A DNA stretch of 64,000 nucleotides from Maribellus maritimus (GTDB lineage: Bacteria > Bacteroidota > Bacteroidia > Bacteroidales > Prolixibacteraceae): positions 1 through 64,000 of the forward strand of contig NZ_JAIKLE010000017.1 in NCBI RefSeq assembly GCF_022267315.1. Direction: 5' to 3'. Both the position numbers and the translations under genes were made by a program. Below the pieces are notes generated by a model that saw only the letters and a program-made list of their open reading frames with translations, searched no databases and was not told where the DNA came from. Positions 26,001 through 35,642 of this stretch are shown piece by piece (position 1 is the stretch's first letter; each line of letters begins with the position of its first letter).

Positions 26001-27128
26001 ATGAAGTATTATCTCATAGCAGGAGAAGCATCGGGCGATTTGCATGGTTCAAATCTTATGAAAGCATTGAATGAGGAAGATACAAACGCTCAGTTTCGTT
26101 TTTTTGGCGGCGATTTGATGCACTCAGTTGGCGGTTCGCTGGTAAAACATTATCGGGAAATGGCTTTTATGGGAATCGTAAATGTTATCCTGAATTTGAA
26201 AACCATCGGGCGTAACCTCGAATTTTGCCGGAAAGATATTCTTCAGTTTCAGCCCGACGTAATTATTTTGATTGATTACCCGGGATTTAACCTTCGTGTT
26301 GCCGAATTTGCAAAAAAGAATAATATTAGGGTTTTTTATTACATTTCACCCAAAATATGGGCTTGGAAGGAGTACCGTGTAAAAAAGATTAAAGCTTTTG
26401 TGGATGAAATGTTTACCATTTTTCCTTTTGAAACAGCCTTCTACAAAAAACACGGAATGGATGTGCATTATGTGGGAAATCCTTTGATGGACTCGCTTGA
26501 AGAATTTAAAAATGAGGCCTTGACAAAAGCGGAATTTTTGCAAAAGAATAATATGGATACCCGGCCGGTTGTTGCTTTGCTCGCCGGAAGCCGTGTGCAG
26601 GAAATAAAACGAACTTTACCTCTGATGGTAAGAATTGCCGGAGAATATCCTGATTTTCAGTTTGTAGTTGCCGGAGTAAAAAGTGTAGTTCCTGAATTAT
26701 ATCAAAAATACTTGCAGAACAGCAACATACAAATTATTTATAACCAAACCTATGATTTGCTGAACAATGCCCACACAGCGCTTGTCGCATCTGGTACAGC
26801 AGCATTGGAAACTGCGCTTTTTGATGTTCCGCAAACGGTTGTCTACAGGGTAGAAGGCGGATGGGTAACTGATTTTGTCTTTCGCAATATAATTTTTACC
26901 ATGGCTGGAGTTTCACTGCCAAATATTATTATGGACAGAGAAATTGTTCGGGAATATATTCAGGTAAAAATGACCTTCAAAAATGTAAAAGAGGAAATGC
27001 ATAAATTGCTTTTTGATGAACAATATCGAAAAAAAATAAAAGCTGACTACCTCCGTTTAAAAAAAATTATGGGTGAACCTGGCTGTTCGCAACGGGCAGC
27101 AAAAAAAATGTTTAGTTTATTAAAATAG
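26001..27128 (+). CDS. lpxB: Lipid-A-disaccharide synthase LpxB
   Basis: 375 residues from ATG 26001; an upstream ATG at 25962 would overlap the preceding gene. Signatures are YYLIAGEASGDLHGSNL, IDYPGFNLRVAEFAK, YYISPKIWAWKEYRVKKI, LLAGSRVQEIK and ASGTAALETAL. LpxB condenses UDP-diacylglucosamine with lipid X to form the lipid A disaccharide at the inner membrane. This shows that the organism makes lipid A. Confidence 0.92.
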   Translation: MKYYLIAGEASGDLHGSNLMKALNEEDTNAQFRFFGGDLMHSVGGSLVKHYREMAFMGIVNVILNLKTIGRNLEFCRKDILQFQPDVIILIDYPGFNLRVAEFAKKNNIRVFYYISPKIWAWKEYRVKKIKAFVDEMFTIFPFETAFYKKHGMDVHYVGNPLMDSLEEFKNEALTKAEFLQKNNMDTRPVVALLAGSRVQEIKRTLPLMVRIAGEYPDFQFVVAGVKSVVPELYQKYLQNSNIQIIYNQTYDLLNNAHTALVASGTAALETALFDVPQTVVYRVEGGWVTDFVFRNIIFTMAGVSLPNIIMDREIVREYIQVKMTFKNVKEEMHKLLFDEQYRKKIKADYLRLKKIMGEPGCSQRAAKKMFSLLK

Positions 27129-27162
27129 ATAAATTTGAGCGAACTCGAAATTTGCAACAAAA

Positions 27163-29580
27163 ATGTACAGTTTATTCCGAAAAGAAATAAAAACATTTCT
27201 CGGCTCGCTGATTGGCTATCTTGCAGTGCTGGTTTTTTTATTGGTTACCGGACTGTTTTTGTGGGTTTTTCCGGGAGCGTATAATATTCCGGATAATGGT
27301 TATGCCACACTGGAACCATTGTTTTCGCTGGCTCCCTGGTTGTATCTCTTTCTGGTGCCCGCCATTACCATGCGTTTTTTTGCCGATGAAAAACGCAGTG
27401 GAACAATCGAAATTTTACTTACTCATCCAATTTCCGATTTTAAGCTTGTTTTAGCAAAATTCTTTGCGGGAATGGTTCTGGTCATTTTTTCATTATTACC
27501 CACATTGTTGTATTTCCTGTCGGTTTATTTGTTGGGCGAACCTGTTGGAAGTATCGATGTCGGCGCAACCTGGGGATCGTTTATAGGGCTGTTCCTGCTG
27601 GCGGCTGTTTATGTTGCTATTGGGGTTTTTGCTTCATCATTTACCGATAACCAGATTGTTTCTTTTATTCTGGCAATGGCGATGTCGTTTATTTTTTATC
27701 TCGGATTCGATTTTGTTGGAAGTGCTGGTGTGTCTTATCTTTTTGAAGAACTTTTGTCGTGGATGAGTATCAACAATCATTACCTTTCTATTTCCCGGGG
27801 TGTAGTTGATATGCGCGATATTATTTACTACTTCGGAATTACACTTCTGTTTCTTTATTTAACCAGTGTTTTTCTGAGAATTTCAAACTGGAAAAAAGGC
27901 AGAATAAAAAGGAATGTCGCTGTTTTTGTTGTTTTATTGATTGTTGTATTTGTTGTTTCTTCAAATTTTCTTTTCCGGCTCGATTTAACCGCCGATAAAC
28001 GCTATTCGCTTTCTGATGTAAGTAAGGAAATTGTTTCGGGAATTGAACAGCCGGTTGAAGTAGAGTTTTTTCTTATTGGGGAGCTTGAGCCGGGTTTGCG
28101 AAAACTGCAACAGGAAGTTTTGGAGAAAATTGCCGTTTTAAATGTTTTTTCACCCAAACCTATTCGTATAAAATTTACTGATCCATATTCCATAGGAGAT
28201 GTGGAGAAACGACAGAATTTAATTGATGAAATTGCAGGAAAGGGAGTTACACCAACCAGTTTCAGAAAACAAACCAATGAAGGAGTAAGCACAAGAACGA
28301 TTTTTCCAGGAGCGTTGGTTTCGATGGGAGGCAAAGAAATGGCTGTAAATTTCTTAAAGTCGAATCCGGACTTTTCTGCCGAAGCCAATTTTAATCATTC
28401 AGTAGAAAGTGTGGAATTTGAATTGATTAACGTTTTTCGGAAGCTGATGCGGACAAAAAAGTCAACGCTTGCTTTTTTGGATGGAAACCAGGAATTAAAT
28501 CAGTATCAAACGGCCGATTTTGCCAATGCGCTTTCAGGAGACTTTCAGCTTACACGAATTTTGCCCGGAGAATTACCTGCGCACGTAAAAAATGTAGATA
28601 TACTGATTGTTGCAGATCCTCAGCAGCCCTTTGAAGAAAAAGATAAGTTTTATATCGACCAGTTCGTTATGCAGGGAGGAAAAGTAATGTGGCTGATTGA
28701 TCCCGTGAAAGTTAGTTTGGATAGCTTGTCAAACGGGTATCAAACATATGCATTTCCCCGCGATCTGAATTTGAGTGATCTGTTTTTCCGGTATGGTGTT
28801 CGTTTAAATTATGAGTTGCTGCAGGATGTGTATTGCGCGCGCATACAAGTGAACACCGCGCTGCCCGGAAATACACCAAAATTTACGATTCATCCGTGGT
28901 ATTATTCACCGTTGTTGGTTCCTTCCGATGCTCATCCGGCGACCCGAAACCTAAATAACGTTTTTTCTGAATTTGCTTCGTCTATCGATACAATCTCCGG
29001 AAATCCGGGAGCTAAAAAGAATTTTATTCTCACTACGTCGCCTAGTGCACGGAGAGTAAAATCCCCCTCTTCGGTCAGCCTTCAAAATATAAACAATCCG
29101 CCGGCGCGCGAGTTATTTAATGAAGCTTTTATTCCGGTTGGAGTAATGTTGGAAGGTACTTTTATTTCCGTTTTCCAAAATCGTATGCTCGAAGCTTTTG
29201 GTATCCCGGCATCTGAAAATATTATCAACAAAAGTAAGCCGACAAAAATGGTGGTAATTGCCGACGGCGATTTAATGGCCAATCGTGTCAACTATTCAAC
29301 CAATCCGCCGCGTTTTACCGAACTTGGTTTCGACAGGGTTTCCGGCCGGACCTTTGGAAATAAGGAGTTTTTGCTTAACCTGATTTATTACCTTAATGAC
29401 GACCAGGGAATTATGCAGCTTCGAAACCGGACGGTTAAAATGAGAATGTTGGATAAAGTGCAGTTGCGGGAAGAAAAAACAAAGTGGCAATGGTTAAATA
29501 TTGTTTTACCTTTGGTGCTTGTAACCATTTTCGGACTGGCATATAATTATCTTCGCCGACGTCGGTTTAATCGTTTATAA
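27163..29580 (+). CDS. Fused GldF-GldG-type ABC transporter permease/auxiliary protein
   Basis: 805 residues. Residues 1-245 are an ABC-2-type permease with six hydrophobic segments and the RSGTIEILLTHPIS motif of GldF. Residues about 250-780 are a GldG-like periplasmic domain (DLTADKRYSLSD, SVEFELINVFRKL, QGGKVMWLIDPV), ending in a final membrane helix and basic tail (YNYLRRRRFNRL). In gliding Flavobacteriia GldF and GldG are separate proteins working with the ATPase GldA. The ATPase is not in this window. The gene follows lpxB by 34 bases. Confidence 0.85.
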   Translation: MYSLFRKEIKTFLGSLIGYLAVLVFLLVTGLFLWVFPGAYNIPDNGYATLEPLFSLAPWLYLFLVPAITMRFFADEKRSGTIEILLTHPISDFKLVLAKFFAGMVLVIFSLLPTLLYFLSVYLLGEPVGSIDVGATWGSFIGLFLLAAVYVAIGVFASSFTDNQIVSFILAMAMSFIFYLGFDFVGSAGVSYLFEELLSWMSINNHYLSISRGVVDMRDIIYYFGITLLFLYLTSVFLRISNWKKGRIKRNVAVFVVLLIVVFVVSSNFLFRLDLTADKRYSLSDVSKEIVSGIEQPVEVEFFLIGELEPGLRKLQQEVLEKIAVLNVFSPKPIRIKFTDPYSIGDVEKRQNLIDEIAGKGVTPTSFRKQTNEGVSTRTIFPGALVSMGGKEMAVNFLKSNPDFSAEANFNHSVESVEFELINVFRKLMRTKKSTLAFLDGNQELNQYQTADFANALSGDFQLTRILPGELPAHVKNVDILIVADPQQPFEEKDKFYIDQFVMQGGKVMWLIDPVKVSLDSLSNGYQTYAFPRDLNLSDLFFRYGVRLNYELLQDVYCARIQVNTALPGNTPKFTIHPWYYSPLLVPSDAHPATRNLNNVFSEFASSIDTISGNPGAKKNFILTTSPSARRVKSPSSVSLQNINNPPARELFNEAFIPVGVMLEGTFISVFQNRMLEAFGIPASENIINKSKPTKMVVIADGDLMANRVNYSTNPPRFTELGFDRVSGRTFGNKEFLLNLIYYLNDDQGIMQLRNRTVKMRMLDKVQLREEKTKWQWLNIVLPLVLVTIFGLAYNYLRRRRFNRL

Positions 29581-29741
29581 AACCGTTAAAAAATCAAACT
29601 TTTCACGATAGGTTAATAACATTAAAGTTTGTATATTCGTGTACTTGGTTTATCCTTTTTAGTAATAAAAACTATGATGCTCTGAAACAGAAGCATAGAA
29701 CAAATTTTCAACAGAAAAAATTAAAAATAAAATAATTACTT

Positions 29742-30872
29742 ATGAAGTTTGTAGTTTCAAGTACTGAATTATTACATCACCTGGCCGCAATCAGCAAGGT
29801 AATCAGCAGTAAAAGTACGATGCCCATTCTGGATAATTTTCTTTTTCATCTTTCAGAAACAGAACTAACCATTACAGCCTCGGATTTGGAATCGACTTTG
29901 ATTACAAGCATGGAGCTTGATAATATTGATGGAGAAGGAACAATTGCTGTTCCGGCAAAAATACTTACCGATACGCTCAAAGAATTTCCTGAGCAACCAC
30001 TCACGTTTCAAATTGACAGCGAAACTTTTGCAGTGGATATTTTTTCTGATAATGGAAAATTTAGTATAGTAGGGCAGGATGGGGAAGATTTTCCTGAACT
30101 TCCTGAATTGGTTGAAGATTCTGCTTCATCGGTAAATGTTAGTCACGCTGTTCTTCAAAAAGGGATTGAAAAAACATTATTTGCAACTGCCGATGACGAA
30201 CTTCGTCCGGTAATGAATGGTATTTATGTTGAAATTTCACCCGACTTTATGAGTTTTGTTGCTTCAGACGCACACAAACTGGTTCGTTACCGTCGTTCAG
30301 ATGCAACGGCTGAATTTGAGTCATCGTTTATTTTGCCAAAAAAGCCGGCCAGTCTGCTGAAAAATCTGCTTCCCAAAGAAGAGTTTGACGTAAAGCTGGA
30401 ATTTGACGATAAAAACGCTTTTTTTACATTGAGCAAATACAAATTAATTTGTCGTCTGGTTGAAGGAAATTACCCAAGTTATAATTCGGTAATTCCAAGT
30501 AATAACCCGAATAAAATGATTATCGACAGGTTGGCATTTTTTAATACTGTAAAACGTGTCTCTGTTTTTTCAAACCAGGCCAGCAATTTAATTAAATTGA
30601 ATATCAATGATAACCAGCTGGTTGTTTCTGCTCAGGATATCGATTTTTCCATTTCAGCGGTTGAGCGCCTGAGTTGTGAATATGAAGGAGATGAAATTGA
30701 GATAGGATTCAAATCTACATTCCTGCAGGAAATTTTAACCAATATCTCAGCCAGTGATGTAAAGGTTGAATTGAGTGATCCTACAAGAGCAGGTCTTTTA
30801 CTTCCTGCCGAAACTGACGATGAAGACGAAGATGTTTTAATGCTTCTGATGCCGATGATGATAAACGCATAA
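29742..30872 (+). CDS. dnaN: DNA polymerase III sliding clamp, beta subunit
   Basis: 376 residues, three repeated clamp domains. Typical stretches are VISSKSTMPILDNFLF near the N-terminus, FATADDELRPVMNGIY at the second domain and EGNYPSYNSVIP at the third. The C-terminus (DVLMLLMPM) fits the clamp ending. It encircles DNA and tethers the polymerase. dnaA is not adjacent, so this is not an oriC-type arrangement. A terminator follows. Confidence 0.93.
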   Translation: MKFVVSSTELLHHLAAISKVISSKSTMPILDNFLFHLSETELTITASDLESTLITSMELDNIDGEGTIAVPAKILTDTLKEFPEQPLTFQIDSETFAVDIFSDNGKFSIVGQDGEDFPELPELVEDSASSVNVSHAVLQKGIEKTLFATADDELRPVMNGIYVEISPDFMSFVASDAHKLVRYRRSDATAEFESSFILPKKPASLLKNLLPKEEFDVKLEFDDKNAFFTLSKYKLICRLVEGNYPSYNSVIPSNNPNKMIIDRLAFFNTVKRVSVFSNQASNLIKLNINDNQLVVSAQDIDFSISAVERLSCEYEGDEIEIGFKSTFLQEILTNISASDVKVELSDPTRAGLLLPAETDDEDEDVLMLLMPMMINA

Positions 30873-30893
30873 AATCGAATAATTATAAATGTG

Positions 30894-30952
30894 GAGGGTA
30901 TCCCAAAAATCAGAATGGAAATCAAGATGGTTTTTCGGATACCTTCTTTTTT
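30894..30952 (+). terminator. Intrinsic terminator after dnaN
   Basis: GAGGGTATCC (30894-30903) pairs with GGATACCTTC (30937-30946), with one wobble. An inner AAAAA/TTTTT pairing can extend the stem, and a T run follows to 30952. The next start codon is only 12 bases further on. Confidence 0.75.
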
Positions 30953-30963
30953 AATTTAAGCGA

Positions 30964-31770
30964 ATGAATCTTACATTAAAAAATCCGGTAGTCTTTCTCG
31001 ATTTGGAAACAACGGGAATCAACATAGTTACTGATCGAATTGTAGAAATTGCTTTGTTAAAAATTCATCTTGATGGAAGTGAGGAAGAAAAGCTTATGCG
31101 CATTAATCCGGAAATGCCAATTCCTGAAGAAGCGTCAAAAATTCATGGAATAGTCAACGAGGATGTAAAAGACGAACCAACCTTTAAGGAGGTGGCTAAA
31201 ACACTGGCCAAATTTTTGGAAGGTTGTGATTTAGGGGGGTTTAACTCCAACCGTTTTGATATACCTTTGCTTGCAGAAGAATTTCTGAGAGCAGATATTG
31301 ATATCGATTTCAAAAAAAGAAAATTTATCGATGTTCAGGCGATCTTTCATAAAATGGAAAAACGTACTTTGGCAGCAGCATATAAATTTTATTGTAATCA
31401 GCAACTGGTTGATGCACATAGCGCTATGGCCGATACGAAAGCTACATACGAGGTTTTGAAGGCACAACTTGACATGTATAAGGATGTGGTTTATGAAGAT
31501 AATCACGGAAAAAAATCGGTGCCGATTGTTAACGATGTGCAGAAGTTGAGTGAATTTTCGTCGTACGACAGAAATGTTGATTTTGTGGGTAGAATCGTTT
31601 ACGATGAAAATGGAGTGGAAGTGTTTAATTTTGGTAAAAACAAAGGAATTCCCGTTGAACAGGTTTTGGAAGAGCAACCCGGTTATTTTGGCTGGATTAT
31701 GAATAGTGAATTTCCACTTTACACGAAACGGGTACTTACTCAGATTAAATTACGGATGATGACCCGGTAA
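30964..31770 (+). CDS. DEDD 3'-5' exonuclease with ExoX-like C-terminal domain
   Basis: 268 residues. The DnaQ-type exonuclease motifs are VFLDLETTGIN (ExoI), GGFNSNRFDIPLL (ExoII) and DAHSAMADTKATYEVL (ExoIII). The tail FNFGKNKGIPVEQVLEE...YFGWIM resembles the C-terminal region found in ExoX-type exonucleases. It may proofread for a polymerase or degrade DNA or RNA in repair. It lies behind dnaN but is separated from it by a terminator. Confidence 0.85.
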   Translation: MNLTLKNPVVFLDLETTGINIVTDRIVEIALLKIHLDGSEEEKLMRINPEMPIPEEASKIHGIVNEDVKDEPTFKEVAKTLAKFLEGCDLGGFNSNRFDIPLLAEEFLRADIDIDFKKRKFIDVQAIFHKMEKRTLAAAYKFYCNQQLVDAHSAMADTKATYEVLKAQLDMYKDVVYEDNHGKKSVPIVNDVQKLSEFSSYDRNVDFVGRIVYDENGVEVFNFGKNKGIPVEQVLEEQPGYFGWIMNSEFPLYTKRVLTQIKLRMMTR

Positions 31771-31787
31771 CGGTCACTTTTTTATTT
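31760..31787 (+). terminator. Probable short terminator overlapping the exonuclease stop codon
   Basis: TGACC (31760-31764) pairs with GGTCA (31772-31776) around a 7-base loop that contains the TAA stop, followed by a T-rich run. The stem is only 5 base pairs. Confidence 0.4.
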
Positions 31788-31842
31788 TTAAGTTTAAATC
31801 AAAAATTTATTACTTAAAGTTGACAGCTATATACTTGATAAT

Positions 31843-32457
31843 ATGAAAATTATTTGTATTGGACGAAATTATATGGCGCACGCAAAGGAATTAAAAAATG
31901 AAATTCCTGACGAGCCGGTGTTTTTTTTAAAACCCGATTCGGCGTTGCTTAGAAATAACGATCCGTTTTATATCCCCGACTGGACAAAAGAAGTCCATCA
32001 TGAAATTGAGCTGGTGATTAAAATTAACCGGATTGGGAAAAATATAGAAAAACGTTTTGCCCATCGTTATTTTGATGAAATTGGACTTGGGATTGATTTC
32101 ACGGCGCGTGATGTTCAGCAGAAATTAAAAGAAAAAGGTCTGCCCTGGGAAAAAGCAAAGGCTTTTGACCAGTCGGCGGTAATAAGCAGTACGTTTCTGG
32201 ATAAGAGTATTTTTCCCGATGCGGAAGCCATTGGTTTTAAACTGGATATAAACGGAAAAACTGCACAGGAAGGAAATTCAAAGTTAATGATGTTTGGGTT
32301 TGAAGAGATTATTTCACATGTGTCGAAATACATGACACTGAAAATTGGTGACTTAATATACACAGGTACACCTGCAGGTGTTAGCCCTGTAAAAATTGGC
32401 GACCATCTGGAAGGCTACCTCGAAGGCAAAAAGTTTTTTGACTTTTTGATAAAATAA
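31843..32457 (+). CDS. Fumarylacetoacetate hydrolase family protein
   Basis: 204 residues, the short single-domain form. It opens with ICIGRNYMAHAKEL. The metal site is HHEIELVIKINR, followed by GIDFTARDVQ and the lysine motif WEKAKAFDQSA; YTGTPAGVSPV near the C-terminus is typical of the family. Members cleave or decarboxylate acylpyruvates and related 1,3-diketo acids; oxaloacetate decarboxylase-type activity is a common possibility. It is followed after 17 bases by a CoA-binding protein gene. Confidence 0.85.
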   Translation: MKIICIGRNYMAHAKELKNEIPDEPVFFLKPDSALLRNNDPFYIPDWTKEVHHEIELVIKINRIGKNIEKRFAHRYFDEIGLGIDFTARDVQQKLKEKGLPWEKAKAFDQSAVISSTFLDKSIFPDAEAIGFKLDINGKTAQEGNSKLMMFGFEEIISHVSKYMTLKIGDLIYTGTPAGVSPVKIGDHLEGYLEGKKFFDFLIK

Positions 32458-32474
32458 CCTTAAAAATAACCAGA

Positions 32475-32945
32475 ATGACAACCTTGAATGAAATTAACAA
32501 GTTTCTCGGGCCAAAGAAAATGGCCATGGCAGGAGTGTCCCGTAATCCAAAGAAGTTTGGTGGGGCGATTTTTAAAGAGTTGAAAGAAAAGGGTTTTGAT
32601 TTGTATCCCGTTAATCCCAATGCCGATGAGATTCAGGGAGTAAAGTGTTTTAAGTCGGTGGAGGAGCTGCCCGACCACGTTACTCACCTTTTTGTTGTAA
32701 CCCCCAAACAAGAAACTCTAAGCGTTGTAAATGCAGCTGCCAGCAAGGGGATAAAAATGATTTGGATTCAACAGAAATCAGACACTCCCGAAGCTGTAAA
32801 AGCAGCAGCAGATGCCGGAATTCCGCTGATTTATAAAAAGTGTATCATGATGTTTGCAGATCCGGTTCAAAGCTTTCATAAGTTCCATCGTTTCTGGGTA
32901 AAAGCTTTTGGTGGGTATCCCAAAATGGTTCGTTCAGCAAACTGA
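32475..32945 (+). CDS. CoA-binding domain protein (YccU-like)
   Basis: 156 residues with the CoA_binding_2 Rossmann-like fold: MAMAGVSRNPKKFGG at the N-terminus, FDLYPVNPNADEIQG, and VTHLFVVTPK. Such small proteins resemble the CoA-binding domain of succinyl-CoA synthetase alpha but lack the catalytic part. Function unknown. Probably co-transcribed with the FAH-family gene upstream. Confidence 0.8.
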   Translation: MTTLNEINKFLGPKKMAMAGVSRNPKKFGGAIFKELKEKGFDLYPVNPNADEIQGVKCFKSVEELPDHVTHLFVVTPKQETLSVVNAAASKGIKMIWIQQKSDTPEAVKAAADAGIPLIYKKCIMMFADPVQSFHKFHRFWVKAFGGYPKMVRSAN

Positions 32946-33044
32946 ATTGTTTGGGGCTTTTCGACTGAAGTGAGAAATCTTTGGATTGTTGCAGAGATAA
33001 GATCTTTTATTTCATCCGATACGACGATTGTAAAATTTTAGAGA

Positions 33045-33467
33045 ATGGAAAACTACGATTTTGAACTGGAAATGCAGGTGCGCGATTATGAATGCGACAT
33101 TCAGGGCATCGTCAATAATTCAGTTTATCAGAATTATTTGGAACATTGCCGGCATAAATTTCTTCACAAAGCAGGCCTCGATTTTGCACAACTGCACAAC
33201 GAGGGAATTGATGCGGTAGTTATTCGTGCCGAACTCGATTATAAATTCCCGCTTCGCCCGGCCGATGATTTTTTTGTTCGTTTAAAAATGGGGAAACAAG
33301 GCCGTTTGAGGGTTGTTTTTAAGCAACAGGTGATTCGAAAATCGGATGAAAAGTTAATGGTTGATGCTAAAATTACAACGGTTCTGACAAGAAATAATCG
33401 CCCAATTTCACCCGATATTCTGGAAGAGAAGTTTAAAGTAATTGGCGTGAAATTGGAAGAGTCCTAA
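33045..33467 (+). CDS. Acyl-CoA thioesterase, 4-hydroxybenzoyl-CoA thioesterase-type hotdog fold
   Basis: 140 residues. The N-terminal VRDYECDIQGIVNNSVYQNY matches the catalytic-Asp segment of the YbgC/4HBT family (D-x-Q-G-x-V-N-N-x-x-Y). It should hydrolyse acyl-CoA thioesters. The last 4 bases overlap the end of the convergent YkgJ-type gene. Confidence 0.85.
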   Translation: MENYDFELEMQVRDYECDIQGIVNNSVYQNYLEHCRHKFLHKAGLDFAQLHNEGIDAVVIRAELDYKFPLRPADDFFVRLKMGKQGRLRVVFKQQVIRKSDEKLMVDAKITTVLTRNNRPISPDILEEKFKVIGVKLEES

Positions 33468-34102
33468 TCTAAAAGTTTTTCCTCTATTCTAAATTCTTCG
33501 GGTTTAAAACCTGTAGCTTTTAAAGCTGATTTAAATCCTTCATTCATCATTCTTCCGGCCTGCATTGGAAATTCGAGCAGGGCGGGAAAGTTCTTTTTGT
33601 CGTTTGGAGTATTGTAAAATTTCAGACAGGTTTTAAGGTGTGTCGACAAATAAATTCGACACGCCATCGGCCTCGCTTTATATGCAATACACATCCCATT
33701 TTCCAACAGAGGACAAGGGTGTTTGGAGTTAAGCAGCGCGTCGTTTGTCAGGCCTTTTAATTTTTTGGCCTTACCACGAGCTCTTGCCTGGATATCTTTT
33801 TGTTTTCCGGTTTTTAAATTGGTTTTAATAAAAAAGTTTAAATAGTCCAATTCATAATTCATTGCAAAAACAGGTTGGTGGCAACACCATTGACATCCTT
33901 TTTTGCAGTCAATAGTGGTATTTTGCCGCTGAGAAAGTTCAGAAATTGATACAGTCAACTCGTCAATTTGCTGATACATTTCTTCAATTGCCGAAAATAA
34001 AATTTCTTTTGAGTCAATACTTTCAGCTGCATTTATTGCAATTCGGTATCCATCGGAATAAAAAGCTCTTAGATATTCGTTAAAGGGTTGATTCTTTTTC
34101 AT
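33464..34102 (-). CDS. YkgJ family zinc/iron-chelating cysteine cluster protein
   Basis: 212 residues. Cysteines are arranged as CKKGCQWCCHQP, then CPLLENGMCIAYKARPMACR, with a later C in LKTCLKF. This is the YkgJ (CxxxCxxCC) signature, thought to chelate zinc or an Fe-S cluster. The N-terminus is helical with a possible coiled coil (residues 25-62). Function is unknown. It is convergent with the thioesterase gene. Confidence 0.8.
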   Translation of the reverse strand: MKKNQPFNEYLRAFYSDGYRIAINAAESIDSKEILFSAIEEMYQQIDELTVSISELSQRQNTTIDCKKGCQWCCHQPVFAMNYELDYLNFFIKTNLKTGKQKDIQARARGKAKKLKGLTNDALLNSKHPCPLLENGMCIAYKARPMACRIYLSTHLKTCLKFYNTPNDKKNFPALLEFPMQAGRMMNEGFKSALKATGFKPEEFRIEEKLLD

Positions 34103-34159
34103 TCTTGAAAAATTTGTGCTCCAATTTACACAATCTTTTTTCTAAAAAAAATATTAGTA

Positions 34160-35527
34160 TTAAAATTCGTTCCTCTTCAGTCGGTCAAAGTAATCCTTGG
34201 CAGCCCGGCGTACATGGGGCGAAAGCAACAACGCTGAAATAACGGTTGGGAAAGCCATCAGCGCAAAGGAAATATCGATGAGGCCAATAATTACCCGCAG
34301 ATTTGAAATGGCTCCAATAATAACAACGATAACAAAAATGTAGTTATAGATATAACCGTATTTAGCACCGGCAACAAAGCCAAGGCATTTTGTTCCATAA
34401 TAAGGAAAGGCAAACAGAGTCGACATTGCAAAAAAGGTAACACTGGCAGTTAAAATGTATTTTCCGAATACAGGAATTGCCAGGTCAAAGGCATGAGCTG
34501 TTAACGAAATTCCGTCGGCAGAACTTTCAATCCATGAGTCGGTTATTATAATTGCCAGTGCTGTCATTGTGCAAATCAGAATGGTATCGATAATGGGCCC
34601 AAGCATGGCCACGAGTCCTTCGCGGATGGGCTCACTTGTTTTTGCAGCTCCGTGTGCCATTGGGGCAGTTCCCAAACCAGCTTCGTTTGAGAAAGCGGCG
34701 CGCCGTACACCGGTAATTATTATCGCGCCAAGCGAACCTCCCAGAACAGCATCACCTGTAAAAGCATCGTGAAAAATGGTTTTAAACGCCGGAATAATTT
34801 GCGATGGACTTGAAAAAATAATAAATAAAACAGTGGCTACATATACAGCAACCATAATTGGAACAACACGTCCGGTTACATTACCTATACGTTTTATTCC
34901 TCCTATAATTACTATGCCAACAATAACAGCAATGATGATTCCGGTAATTAAATCCGATTGAAAATTACCGCCGAGATTATTGGGAACCAACACAACGTCA
35001 CGGATCATTTGGGTAAGCTGGTTGGCCTGGAAGAGAGGGGACACGCCAATCATTCCCATCAGGGAAAAGAAAATTGCCAGCGGTTTCCAGTTTTTTCCCA
35101 ACCCTTCAGTAATAAAATACATGGGACCACCCTGAATTTCCCCATTTGAGTCTTTTCCACGAAACATAACTGCCAGCGAACAAGTAAAAAATTTGGTGCT
35201 AACGCCGAGCAGCGCCGAAACCCACATCCAAAAGATAGCGCCGGGGCCACCCATTGTAATGGCTACAGCAACACCGCTTACATTTCCCATTCCAACGGTT
35301 CCGGCCAGTGCAGTTGAAAGTGCCTGGTAATGCCTTAATTGTCCCGGTTCGTTCGGGTCATCATATTTTCCGGTTAAAATTTTTAAAGCATGTGTGAAAT
35401 AGCGTAAAGGAGCTAATCTGGAATAAATCAAAAAATAGAAACCACCCCCTAAAAGCAAAATTAAAATGGGAGTTCCCCAAATAATGTTGGCGGTGTTTAT
35501 AATGTATTCACCAATCTTTTCAAACAT
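34160..35527 (-). CDS. Sodium:alanine symporter (AGCS family)
   Basis: 455 residues from ATG 35527; an ATG at 35545 is also possible. About ten to eleven membrane segments are visible. Family motifs include GTVGMGNVSGVAVAITMGGPGAIFW (shown in two parts: GTVGMGNVSGVA and GGPGAIFW), GGPMYFI and NEAGLGTAPMAH. It imports alanine or glycine with sodium. It is divergent from the membrane protein/XRE operon. Confidence 0.88.
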   Translation of the reverse strand: MFEKIGEYIINTANIIWGTPILILLLGGGFYFLIYSRLAPLRYFTHALKILTGKYDDPNEPGQLRHYQALSTALAGTVGMGNVSGVAVAITMGGPGAIFWMWVSALLGVSTKFFTCSLAVMFRGKDSNGEIQGGPMYFITEGLGKNWKPLAIFFSLMGMIGVSPLFQANQLTQMIRDVVLVPNNLGGNFQSDLITGIIIAVIVGIVIIGGIKRIGNVTGRVVPIMVAVYVATVLFIIFSSPSQIIPAFKTIFHDAFTGDAVLGGSLGAIIITGVRRAAFSNEAGLGTAPMAHGAAKTSEPIREGLVAMLGPIIDTILICTMTALAIIITDSWIESSADGISLTAHAFDLAIPVFGKYILTASVTFFAMSTLFAFPYYGTKCLGFVAGAKYGYIYNYIFVIVVIIGAISNLRVIIGLIDISFALMAFPTVISALLLSPHVRRAAKDYFDRLKRNEF

Positions 35528-35584
35528 CGGGCTAAGAAAATGCAAATCATGTTAAAAAACAAATTAAAAAAATGTAAAGGAAAC

Positions 35585-35616
35585 TTGTCTTTTTAAGAAA
35601 TGTAAAGTATGTTTGT
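35585..35616 (+). promoter_or_regulatory. Bacteroidota-type promoter of the membrane protein/XRE operon
   Basis: TTG (35585-35587), a 21-base spacer and TATGTTTG (35609-35616) fit the consensus TTTG-N19-21-TAnnTTTG. The start of transcription would be about 20 bases before the ATG at 35643. Confidence 0.7.
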
Positions 35617-35642
35617 CATATTGAAAAGTAAATTTTACAAAG

